Source of the DNA: Pseudomonadota bacterium
Lineage (GTDB): Bacteria > Pseudomonadota > Alphaproteobacteria > Acetobacterales > Acetobacteraceae
NCBI GenBank assembly: GCA_021845835.1
Contig: JAJZVE010000070.1
Coordinates: forward strand, 1 to 12,021
Direction: 5' to 3'
DNA length: 12,021 nucleotides
Shown one piece after another: positions 1 through 6,298 of this stretch. The position numbers were made by a program, and so were the translations under genes. Numbering within the stretch: the stretch's first letter is position 1; every line of letters starts with the position of its first letter. The notes under the pieces were generated by a model. The model was given only the letters and a program-made list of their open reading frames with translations. It was not told where the DNA came from and searched no databases.

Positions 1-771
1 CTGCACGCCGACGGCATCGTGTTGGACGCGATCGACGCCGCCGAACAGGCGGGCGCCATCGAGCCGGCGATCAAGGCCGGCATCAAGGTGGTCGGCTGGC
101 ATTCCGGATCGAAGCCCGGCGCGATGCCGCAGTACCACCTGTTCACCAACATCACCACCGACCCGCTGGAAGTCGCCCGCGCGGCGGCGAGCTACGCGGT
201 GGCGCAGTCGGACGGCAAGGCCGGCGCGGTCATCTTCACCGACAGCGCCTATGCCATCGCCATCGCCAAGTCGAACGCGATGGCCGCGATCATCAAGGCG
301 TGTGCCACCTGCACGCTGCTCAGCATCCAGGACACGCCGCTGGCGGACGCCGCCAGTCGCATGCCGCAGCTCACCACCTCGCTGCTGCAGCGTTACGGGG
401 CGAAATGGACCTATGCGCTGTCGATCAACGACCTGACCTTCGACTTCATGGCGCCGGCGCTGCAGTCGGCGGGCATTCCGGGCGACGGCGCGCCGCACGC
501 GATCTCGGCCGGCGACGGCTCCGGTCCGGCGTTCCAGCGCATCCGCAGCGGCGAGTACCAGATCGGCACGGTGGCGGAGCCGCTGCGCCTGCACGGCTGG
601 CAGGAAGTGGACGAACTCAATCGCGCCTTCGCGGGCGCGGAGCCGAGCGGCTACGTCGCGCCGCCGCATCTGTTCATCAGGTCCAACATCGACCGCGACG
701 GCGGGCCGAAGGACATCTACGATCCGCAGAACGGCTACGAGAAGGCGTATCGCACGATCTGGGGCAAATAG
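1..771 (+). CDS. Sugar-type ABC transporter substrate-binding protein, 3' part (5' end outside window)
   Basis: The reading frame is open from base 1 (Leu-His-Ala-Asp-Gly-Ile...) to TAG at 769-771, so the signal peptide and first lobe lie outside the window. The visible 256 residues look like a type 1 periplasmic binding protein (RbsB-like): an IKVVGWHSG strand, then a DTPLADAASRMPQLTTSLLQ segment, and a tail with DPQNGYEKAYRTIWGK. This is typical of solute receptors of ribose/xylose-type ABC importers, which work in the periplasm and hand the ligand to a membrane permease. Two cysteines two residues apart (KACATC) sit in the central region and could form a disulfide. The permease and ATPase genes are not in the window and may lie upstream. 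The ligand cannot be told from sequence; a sugar or polyol is likely. No clear terminator follows apart from the repeat hairpin at 817-839. Confidence 0.85.
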   Translation: MHADGIVLDAIDAAEQAGAIEPAIKAGIKVVGWHSGSKPGAMPQYHLFTNITTDPLEVARAAASYAVAQSDGKAGAVIFTDSAYAIAIAKSNAMAAIIKACATCTLLSIQDTPLADAASRMPQLTTSLLQRYGAKWTYALSINDLTFDFMAPALQSAGIPGDGAPHAISAGDGSGPAFQRIRSGEYQIGTVAEPLRLHGWQEVDELNRAFAGAEPSGYVAPPHLFIRSNIDRDGGPKDIYDPQNGYEKAYRTIWGK

Positions 772-816
772 CCGCCGCGACCCGAGGGCCGAAAACGAAA
801 CCGACTTTCATAATTG

Positions 817-862
817 CCTCTCCCGCCCGGCGGGAGAGGGCGGCGCGCAACGCCGGGTGAGG
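817..862. repeat. REP-like intergenic palindrome overlapping the MFS start codon
   Basis: Bases 817-839 form a perfect inverted repeat (CCTCTCCCGCC, one central base, then the complementary arm). It is followed by a GCGCGCAACGCCGGGTGAGGG tail running to about 862. Hairpins of the form CTCTCCC...GGGAGAGGG followed by GGTGAGGG are dispersed intergenic repeats in many high-GC Proteobacteria. The hairpin could weakly terminate or stabilise the upstream transcript, but no T-run follows it. The GTG used as the start of the next gene lies inside the conserved GGGTGAGGG tail. Confidence 0.7.
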
Positions 863-2068
863 GCGCCCTCGGACCGCCTCGCGTCGCGTGACTTCCTGCT
901 GCTATGGGCGGTGGGCGGCATCGGCAACGCGATGCGCTGGCTGGAGGTGCTGGCCGCGGCGCTGTTCACGCTGGATGCCACCGGCTCGGAACTCGCCGTC
1001 GCCGTCGTGTCGGCGGCGCGCAGCCTGCCGCTGATCTTCACCGCGGCGATCGCCGGCGTGCTGGCCGATGCCGTTGACCGCCGCCTGATCGTCGCCGGCG
1101 GCCTGCTGCTGAGCGCGGGTTCGGCCGGTGCGGTGGCGCTGCTGGCCGCGGCGGGGACGTTGCAGCCCTGGCACCTGTTCGTCGCCGGGCTGGCGAGCGG
1201 CCTCGTCTACGGCACCGACCTGTCGGCACGGCGGCGCATGCTGGGCGAGAGCGTGGTCCCTGCGCTCGCCGCCCGTGCCGTCGCGCTCGACAGCCTGACC
1301 GGCGCGGCGAGCCGGCTGGCCGGGCCGCTGCTGGGCGGTGCCGCATACGAATGGCTGGGGCTGGCCGGCACGTTTGCCGCCTCGGCGCTGTTGAGCCTCG
1401 TCGCCGCCCTGGCGGCGGCGCGCGTGCGGCACGCGCAGCAGAAGCGTCGGCTCTCCGCCGCGGCGGTGGTGGCCGATCTGGCGGAGGCGGTGCTGGTGGT
1501 GCGCCGCTCGGCGCTGCTGCTGACGGTGGTGGTGGTGACGGTGGGGCAGAACCTGTTCGGCTTCGCCTACACTTCCCTGGTGGCGCCGGCCGGGCGGGAC
1601 GTGTTCGGCGTCTCGGCGGTGATGGTCGGGGTGCTGGCGGCGGCGGAGCCGGCGGGCGGCATCCTGGGGGGCCTGGCGCTGGCGCTGCTGGGCGTGCCGC
1701 GCGGCTGGCCGATCCGGCTGTTCATGATCGGCTCCGCCTGGTTCCTCGGCATGCTGGGGCTTGTGGCCCTGATGCCCTGGTTCTGGGGCGTGGCCGGGCT
1801 GCTGTTCGCAGGCGGGCTGGGGCTGGCGCTGTTCTCCAACGAGCAGACCACGATCGCGCTCACCGAGGCGCCGGAGGCGGCGCGGTCGCGGGTGATGGGC
1901 CTGGTCACGACCGCGATCGGCGGCTGGCCGGTCGGCATGGTGCTCGCCGGCTGGCTCGCCGACCGTATCGGACCGCTGGCGGCGATGAGCGCGCTCGGCG
2001 TGGCCGGGCTGGTCTGGATCGGCGCGGCGGCTAACGCGATCCTCCGGGCTGGCCGCGCGCCGCCTTGA
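857..2068 (+). CDS. MFS transporter, exporter-like (EntS/MFS_3 type)
   Basis: The 403-residue product is highly hydrophobic, has the length of a 12-helix major facilitator, and should sit in the inner membrane. The motif A loop between helices 2 and 3 is clear at about residues 67-77 (GVLADAVDRRL). A weaker copy occurs in the second half (GWLADRIG, about 365-372). The stretch PEAARSRVMGL at about 339-349 resembles the EntS/MFS_3 branch, which often exports siderophores or drugs; the substrate here is unknown. GTG 857 is the only in-frame start upstream of the first membrane helix, and it lies inside the repeat tail. The nearest purine-rich stretch (GGAGAGGG, 833-840) is far upstream, so initiation may be weak or the start differently placed. 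The 3' end overlaps the convergent decarboxylase gene by 38 nt. Confidence 0.85.
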   Translation: MRAPSDRLASRDFLLLWAVGGIGNAMRWLEVLAAALFTLDATGSELAVAVVSAARSLPLIFTAAIAGVLADAVDRRLIVAGGLLLSAGSAGAVALLAAAGTLQPWHLFVAGLASGLVYGTDLSARRRMLGESVVPALAARAVALDSLTGAASRLAGPLLGGAAYEWLGLAGTFAASALLSLVAALAAARVRHAQQKRRLSAAAVVADLAEAVLVVRRSALLLTVVVVTVGQNLFGFAYTSLVAPAGRDVFGVSAVMVGVLAAAEPAGGILGGLALALLGVPRGWPIRLFMIGSAWFLGMLGLVALMPWFWGVAGLLFAGGLGLALFSNEQTTIALTEAPEAARSRVMGLVTTAIGGWPVGMVLAGWLADRIGPLAAMSALGVAGLVWIGAAANAILRAGRAPP

Positions 2069-3671
2069 ACCCGGCGACGAAGCGCGCCAGCGTGTCGGAT
2101 GTCTGCCCGCGCGGCAGCATCGCCTCGATTAACTGGAATTTTCCCCGGGTTGCGTGCGCCGCGGCGAGCGCCGCCGCCAGTTCGGATCGCGTCGTCACGC
2201 GCCGGCCGGTGCCGCCCAGGTCGTCGGCAAGCGTCGCAAAATGCCAGTCGTCGAGGTTGTTGAAGCGCGACTCCGGCTGGAACACGCGCAGCATCTCCCA
2301 GCTTGCGTTGTTGAACACGATCACGATCGGATCCCAGCCGTAGCGGCGGCAGTTGCCGAGTTCGAACCCGGTCATCTGGAACGCGCCGTCGCCGACCAGG
2401 ATCAGCGGCCGTGCGCCGGCCGCGACGGCAACCCCCAGCCCCGCCGGCACGCCGTAGCCCATGCCGGCGTAGTAGCCGGGCGCGACCAGCGCGGAATTGG
2501 CGATCTCCATCGCCGTGAACAGACAGTCGCCCATGTCGGCGGCGATCGGCATCGGCCCGTGTGCCGCGAACAGGTCGTTGACCGCGCAGGCGATGTCGGA
2601 GGGGGTGAGCGGCGTCGCGTCCGCAACGAGTCCGTGCGGATAGTGCGCCGGCGCGAAGCCGTGCGCAGCCGCAGCGGCCGGTGCCGCGCGCGCCAGCAGC
2701 GCCGCCAGCAGTTCGGCGAGCGGGATGTCGGGATAGACGTGGTAGCCGATGCGCACCTCGCGGTTGCTGGCGAGGATGGCGCGCCGCATGTCGATCTTGC
2801 GCTGCGACACCGCGAAATTGGTGTCCGACAGGATCACGCCGAGCAGCAGCGGTGCGTCCGAAGTTTCGACCAGGGCGGTCAGGGCCGGCTGCCCGGCGGC
2901 GCCGAGATAGGTGCCGGCGACCACGTCCGGATCCTCCGCCAGCAGTCCGCGCCCCATGAAAGTGGTGACCGCCGGCAGCCCGAGTCGCCGCGCCAGCGCC
3001 GCCGCCTGCCCCTCCACGCCGTAGCGGCGCAGCTCCACGTCCGCCAGCAGCACCGGCCGCGCGGCGGCGGCGAGGCGGGCGAGGATTTCGTCGGCGCATT
3101 CGGCCAGCGCCGCCGGGTCGGCGCGGCGCGGCGGCAGCGGCGTGACCGGCGCCGTCTCCGCCCCCACCAGGTCGCGCGGCAGTTCCAGATAGACCGGCAG
3201 CGAATGCTCGCGCGCCGCGCGCAGCACGCGCGCGATCTCGGCCGGCGCGGTGCGCGGGTCGAGCAGCGTCGCCTGGTCGCAGGTGATCTCGGCGAAGATG
3301 CGCGTCTGCGTGTCGAGCGCGCGCGCCATGTGGTGCAGTTGCCAGCCGCTGTGGCGTTCGTGCAGGCCCGGCGCGCCGGAGATCACCACCATCGGCACCC
3401 GCTCGGCATAGGCGCCGGCGACGGCGTTGACGAGGTTGAAGGCGCCGGCGCCCCAGGTGACGACGGCGACCGAGGGCGCGGCATGGAATCGCGCCGCCGC
3501 ATCGGCGGCGAACCCGACCGCCGGTTCGTGGCTGAGCGTGTAGAAGGGGAGGGTGTTGCTGTCCTCGATCAGCTTGCAGAACGGCAGCACGAAATCGCCG
3601 GGAATGCCGAAGATTTCGCGCGCGCCGTGGGCGGCGAGCGCGTCGAGCAGCACCTGGCCGAGTGCAGGCAT
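2031..3671 (-). CDS. ipdC: Phenylpyruvate/indole-3-pyruvate decarboxylase, ThDP-dependent
   Basis: This 546-aa protein belongs to the ThDP-dependent 2-keto-acid decarboxylases and matches what I recall of Azospirillum brasilense PPDC/IpdC (about 545 aa) almost end to end. It would decarboxylate phenylpyruvate and/or indole-3-pyruvate to the aryl-acetaldehyde in the cytoplasm, a step in Ehrlich-type amino acid breakdown and in indole-acetic acid formation. Visible features are the N-terminal ThDP glutamate in SHEP (E49), the paired histidines HH at 113-114, SDTNFAVSQRKIDMR around 282-296, and the ThDP/Mg motif GDGAFQMTGFELGN (427-440) ending in NN at 454-455. The ATG at 3669-3671 is preceded by GGGGGGAT and matches the family N-terminus; an open frame extends further upstream to 3806 but reads through a repeat. 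It stands alone, with MarR upstream on the same strand but 439 nt away. Substrate preference (phenyl versus indole) cannot be decided here. Confidence 0.92.
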   Translation of the reverse strand: MPALGQVLLDALAAHGAREIFGIPGDFVLPFCKLIEDSNTLPFYTLSHEPAVGFAADAAARFHAAPSVAVVTWGAGAFNLVNAVAGAYAERVPMVVISGAPGLHERHSGWQLHHMARALDTQTRIFAEITCDQATLLDPRTAPAEIARVLRAAREHSLPVYLELPRDLVGAETAPVTPLPPRRADPAALAECADEILARLAAAARPVLLADVELRRYGVEGQAAALARRLGLPAVTTFMGRGLLAEDPDVVAGTYLGAAGQPALTALVETSDAPLLLGVILSDTNFAVSQRKIDMRRAILASNREVRIGYHVYPDIPLAELLAALLARAAPAAAAAHGFAPAHYPHGLVADATPLTPSDIACAVNDLFAAHGPMPIAADMGDCLFTAMEIANSALVAPGYYAGMGYGVPAGLGVAVAAGARPLILVGDGAFQMTGFELGNCRRYGWDPIVIVFNNASWEMLRVFQPESRFNNLDDWHFATLADDLGGTGRRVTTRSELAAALAAAHATRGKFQLIEAMLPRGQTSDTLARFVAGFKAARGQPGGSR

Positions 3672-4110
3672 ACGATCCCCCCGCTGGGCTGATGCGGCAG
3701 CATGCCGGATGCGGGGACGGGGCGCAAAAGAGGTGACGCGCTGGCCACTTCTCCCTGACCCCCCGCGGGGCGGAGAGGAAACGACCGTGCGGCTCGATTC
3801 CTTCATATGCCCCTGCGGGAATAACCTCGAACGGTCAGGAATTGCGGCCGCCGGGATGAGACGTCACCTGGGTTCGTCTGCGAATGATTGTCGGTCGTGC
3901 ATGCCCGGCGCTTGGCGCGACCAGGCAATGTTCGCCGGTCCACCTCAGGACAAGCAACCTTCGCGGCCATCTTGCCACGGCGGCGAAATTTTGTTGGAGA
4001 ACGGGACCGCCCACAACAGCGCAATTCAGAGCGGACGGCCCGACCGGAAGCGCGACCACCAACGGGCCGCTCGGTGCGGTCCGGCGTCGTTCAGGCGCGG
4101 TGCAACCCGG
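3672..4110. other. Intergenic stretch between ipdC and marR; no gene seen
   Basis: No convincing coding sequence is visible. The short open frames here have low-complexity Arg/Ala/Pro composition, start in unrelated frames and lack good ribosome binding sites. The region holds the degenerate repeat at 3746-3778 and must contain the ipdC promoter, for which I see no clear consensus. A 7-bp inverted repeat (CGGCCCG 4036-4042, CGGGCCG 4063-4069, 20-nt loop) lies 40-75 nt beyond the marR stop. It has no T-run and is only a weak terminator candidate. Confidence 0.5.
3746..3778. repeat. Degenerate REP-like palindrome upstream of ipdC
   Basis: The stretch contains CTCC(3751-3754), a CCCCGCGGGG core (3761-3770) and GGAGAGG (3773-3779). 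Read on the minus strand it gives CCTCTCCGCCCCGCGGGG followed by GTCAGGGAGAAG. This resembles the hairpin-plus-tail layout of the element at 817-862, in opposite orientation and with mismatches. It lies in the leader or promoter region of ipdC, 75-107 nt before its start codon. Confidence 0.45.
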
Positions 4111-4506
4111 TCAGCCGACGGCGGCCTGCAGCTCCAGATGACGCACCACATTGGTGCGCGGGCTGCCAGCGTGGCGCGAGGCCTCGTCCAGCAGGTTGCG
4201 CAGGTGTTCCATGAACGCATCGCCGGCCGCGGTGCGTGCCACCACGATGCTGCGGCGGTCGCGCGGATCCTGCAGCCGGCGGGCGAACTGGAATTCCTCC
4301 AGCCGGTCCAGCGCGCGGGTGATCGCCGGCTTGGCCACGCCCAGCCGCGCCGCCAGGCCGCGCACCGTGTGCGGCCCTTCCTCCAGATAGCAGATCAGAA
4401 TCACGCCGAGCTGCCGCGCCGTGAGATCGGGACCTTCGCGGCGGACCAGATTGACCACCGTGTCCCGTAGGATATTGGGCAGACGGCCCTGCTGCATGAG
4501 CGACAT
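4111..4506 (-). CDS. MarR-family transcriptional regulator
   Basis: This 131-aa protein has MarR-family length and architecture. N-terminal helices lead to a winged helix-turn-helix at about residues 31-95 (LTARQLGVILICYLEEGPHTV, LAARLGVAKPAITRALDRLE), with the wing tip at DPRDRRS (80-86). MarR proteins act as cytoplasmic dimers, usually repressing their own gene and a neighbour until a phenolic or aromatic ligand binds. ATG 4506 is chosen because GGGGAG lies 6 nt upstream; a TTG at 4542 would add 12 residues but lacks this support. The gene is divergent from the FkbM-like methyltransferase gene, and the shared intergenic region is the natural place for an operator. It is also on the same strand as, and upstream of, the decarboxylase gene, so that is another candidate target. 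The ligand is unknown. Confidence 0.88.
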   Translation of the reverse strand: MSLMQQGRLPNILRDTVVNLVRREGPDLTARQLGVILICYLEEGPHTVRGLAARLGVAKPAITRALDRLEEFQFARRLQDPRDRRSIVVARTAAGDAFMEHLRNLLDEASRHAGSPRTNVVRHLELQAAVG

Positions 4507-4573
4507 CGCGAACTCCCCGGGCGGCGTCACCGCACCAAACAATCACATTCAAGCGACCTTGGCATAGGCCGAA

Positions 4574-4601
4574 AATATAATCCAGTCGTATTTGTTGCCA
4601 A
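4574..4601 (-). promoter_or_regulatory. Candidate sigma70-type promoter of marR
   Basis: Read on the minus strand, TTGGCA (complement of 4596-4601) is followed after 16 bp by TATATT (complement of 4574-4579). This lies about 70-95 nt upstream of the marR ATG, within an A+T-rich island that stands out from the GC-rich surroundings. The match is good but predicted by eye only. Confidence 0.45.
4576..4581 (+). promoter_or_regulatory. Candidate -10 element (TATAAT) for the methyltransferase gene
   Basis: An exact TATAAT sits about 100 nt before the ATG at 4683 on the plus strand and overlaps the minus-strand -10 of marR. No good -35 is found at 16-18 bp; a TTGGCA at 4559-4564 is only 11 bp away. 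An inverted repeat, AAATA (4573-4577) with TATTT (4589-4593), spans the overlapping elements and could be part of a MarR operator. Confidence 0.35.
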
Positions 4602-4682
4602 TGAGTCGCGTCATGTGCTGGCGGCATGGCTCGCCAAGCCGCGCAAAATCGCCGATGCTGGCGGCAAAAGGATGCGCGCGCC

Positions 4683-5990
4683 ATGTCCCTGTCCGACCCG
4701 TTCACGCAAGACCTCGTCGCCGGGGAGCCGACGCCGCCGGCTGCAGCGCCGCCGGAGCGCGACCTGGCCCGCAAGATGGAGCTGGAGGCCGCTCTTGCCG
4801 CCGCGCCGGACGATGCCGCCCGGCGCGGCGCCTATTTCGAGCATCTGACCCGACTCGCCGGCACGCACAGCGGCCTGTTCTGGGCGCTGCTGCCGGAACT
4901 GGCGGCGCCGCTGTGGTTCCGCGGCGGCACCCCCGACATCTCGGCGCTCGCCGCCGCCTTCCGCGAGCACGCCTACGCCGTGCCGGGGCTGCGCGCGACG
5001 CCGCAGCGCATCCTGGTGATCGGCGCCTACGCCGGCTACGGCGCGGTGGCGCTGGCGCGGCGGCATCCGCGCGCCATGCTGCTCTGCGCCGAGCCGTTGG
5101 CGGACAATTTCCGGCTGCTGTCGCTCAACACCACGCCGTGGCCGCGCATCCGCGCGGCGCAGATGGCGCTCTGGCACAATCCGACCCGACTCGCCGCTTC
5201 CGGCCGGCTGCAGGCGGACTGGGCGGTGCGGCTGACCGACGAGGCACTGGATGCGGACCGGGTGATCGCGGCCACCTCGGTGGCGGACCTGCTGGCGCGC
5301 GCCGGCTGGACGCATGCCGACATGGTGGTGTGCGACGCCGCCGGCAGCGAGCGCGAGATCTTCATCGACCCGCTGGCGCCCTGGCTGCAGCAGATCGATG
5401 TCGCGCTGGTGCGCGCCTACGACCAGCTCGCCCCCCAGGCGGCGGCGACGGTCGCGGCCTGCTTCGCCGCCGACGCCTTTACGCGCCGGCCGCACGGCAG
5501 CTTCGAACTCTACGAGCGAAGCACGCCGCTTACTGCGCTGCCGCCGCAGCCCGAGGAGATCTTCCTGCTGCGCGCCGAGCCGGGGGGGGCCGCGTTCTCG
5601 CTGCAGGACGTGGCGAGCTATGGCTGGGCCTTCTTCATCTTCGACGGATCGAGTTGCCAGCTACATCCGAACCAGCCGGGGGAACGCCCGGCGCGCGCGG
5701 TGTTCCCGCTGCACCTGGACGGTCACGCGCGCTTCATGAGCGGCCTGCTGCACGCCGGCGCTCCCGGCGCCCCTGCCGTCGTCTTCACCGCGCGGCTGGT
5801 GCGCCCGGACGGCACCGTGCTGGCGCAGGACAGCCTGACCGTTGCCGCCCACGGCAGCGACCGGATGAGCTTTGCGCTGCCGGACGGGCTGCGCGGCCCG
5901 GCGCTGGCGGTGCTGGAGACGGCGATGGCGGCCGATGCGCCGCACAACCAGATGGCCTGGGCGCGCTGGATTGAGCCGCGACTCAGTTGA
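4683..5990 (+). CDS. FkbM-like SAM-dependent methyltransferase with extra C-terminal domain
   Basis: The 435-aa product has a central Rossmann-type segment like FkbM methyltransferases. There is a SAM-binding loop LVIGAYAGYG (111-120), an acidic strand end CAEPLADNFRLLSLNT (135-150), and DMVVCDAAGSEREIF (213-227) where FkbM proteins usually have KIDVEG.E. The N-terminal 100 residues are helical, and about 150 C-terminal residues (roughly 285-435) look like beta-rich sequence I cannot assign. FkbM-type enzymes typically O-methylate sugars or natural products. The departure from the usual DIGAN and DVEG motifs makes the activity uncertain, and a non-catalytic or structural role is possible. ATG 4683 has AAGGA 10 nt upstream; an earlier ATG at 4626 would add 19 unrelated residues. 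Divergent from marR, so possibly under its control. It appears to be a single-gene unit. Confidence 0.6.
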   Translation: MSLSDPFTQDLVAGEPTPPAAAPPERDLARKMELEAALAAAPDDAARRGAYFEHLTRLAGTHSGLFWALLPELAAPLWFRGGTPDISALAAAFREHAYAVPGLRATPQRILVIGAYAGYGAVALARRHPRAMLLCAEPLADNFRLLSLNTTPWPRIRAAQMALWHNPTRLAASGRLQADWAVRLTDEALDADRVIAATSVADLLARAGWTHADMVVCDAAGSEREIFIDPLAPWLQQIDVALVRAYDQLAPQAAATVAACFAADAFTRRPHGSFELYERSTPLTALPPQPEEIFLLRAEPGGAAFSLQDVASYGWAFFIFDGSSCQLHPNQPGERPARAVFPLHLDGHARFMSGLLHAGAPGAPAVVFTARLVRPDGTVLAQDSLTVAAHGSDRMSFALPDGLRGPALAVLETAMAADAPHNQMAWARWIEPRLS

Positions 5991-6081
5991 CGCGATGTAA
6001 CGCAAAGTATCTGACGCGCAATTAACCCTCGCGTAGCCGCGCCGGCACATCCATGTATGCGAACGTGTCTGGGTTGAACCC

Positions 6082-6087
6082 GGAGGA
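6082..6087 (+). promoter_or_regulatory. Strong Shine-Dalgarno deciding the start of the 67-aa gene
   Basis: GGAGGA lies 7 nt upstream of ATG 6095. It favours this start over the in-frame ATG at 6053, which has no comparable site. A small GGGTT/AACCC inverted repeat (6071-6081) abuts it and could modestly affect access. Confidence 0.65.
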
Positions 6088-6094
6088 CGCTACG

Positions 6095-6298
6095 ATGTGC
6101 CAGGACGGCGTGCGCCCCCTCAATTTCGAGACGCTGCTGACCGACCCGCTGGTGCGGATGATGATGGCCGCCGACGGCGTGACGGCGCGCGACCTGGTGG
6201 CGCCATTGCTGACCGCGCGCGAGGCGATCGCCACGCGCGAGCTGCAGGCGCTTAGCTGTGCGCTGGCAGTTCCTGCCGCCACGAGTGGGCCGGTCTGA
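6095..6298 (+). CDS. Small hypothetical protein, 67 aa
   Basis: The frame encodes a 67-residue soluble-looking protein without a signal peptide or membrane segment. The core DPLVRMMMAADGVTARDLVA suggests short helices, with an acidic/hydrophobic pattern and a methionine triplet. I do not recognise a named family and assign no function. The case for a real gene rests on the near-ideal GGAGGA ribosome binding site and a plausible amino-acid composition. Its 3' end overlaps the end of the convergent epimerase gene by 47 nt, and the last 15 or so residues (ALAVPAATSGPV) look like low-information sequence from that overlap. It lies about 100 nt after the methyltransferase gene on the same strand, so co-transcription is possible but unproven. 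Confidence 0.6.
   Translation: MCQDGVRPLNFETLLTDPLVRMMMAADGVTARDLVAPLLTAREAIATRELQALSCALAVPAATSGPV

Noticed and set aside
1567..3099. 510-codon open frame on the minus strand across the MFS and decarboxylase genes
   Set aside because: It is Arg/Gly/Ala-rich, reads through the end of two well-supported genes in another frame and matches no family. High GC content makes such long open frames common.
2154..3692. 512-codon plus-strand open frame antisense to ipdC
   Set aside because: The composition (Arg, His, Gln, Gly-rich) is typical of antisense GC-rich DNA, while ipdC on the other strand has family motifs throughout.
3803..4141. Short open frames in the ipdC-marR gap, both strands, 73-108 codons
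   Set aside because: No ribosome binding sites, no family resemblance, mutually overlapping frames and biased composition.
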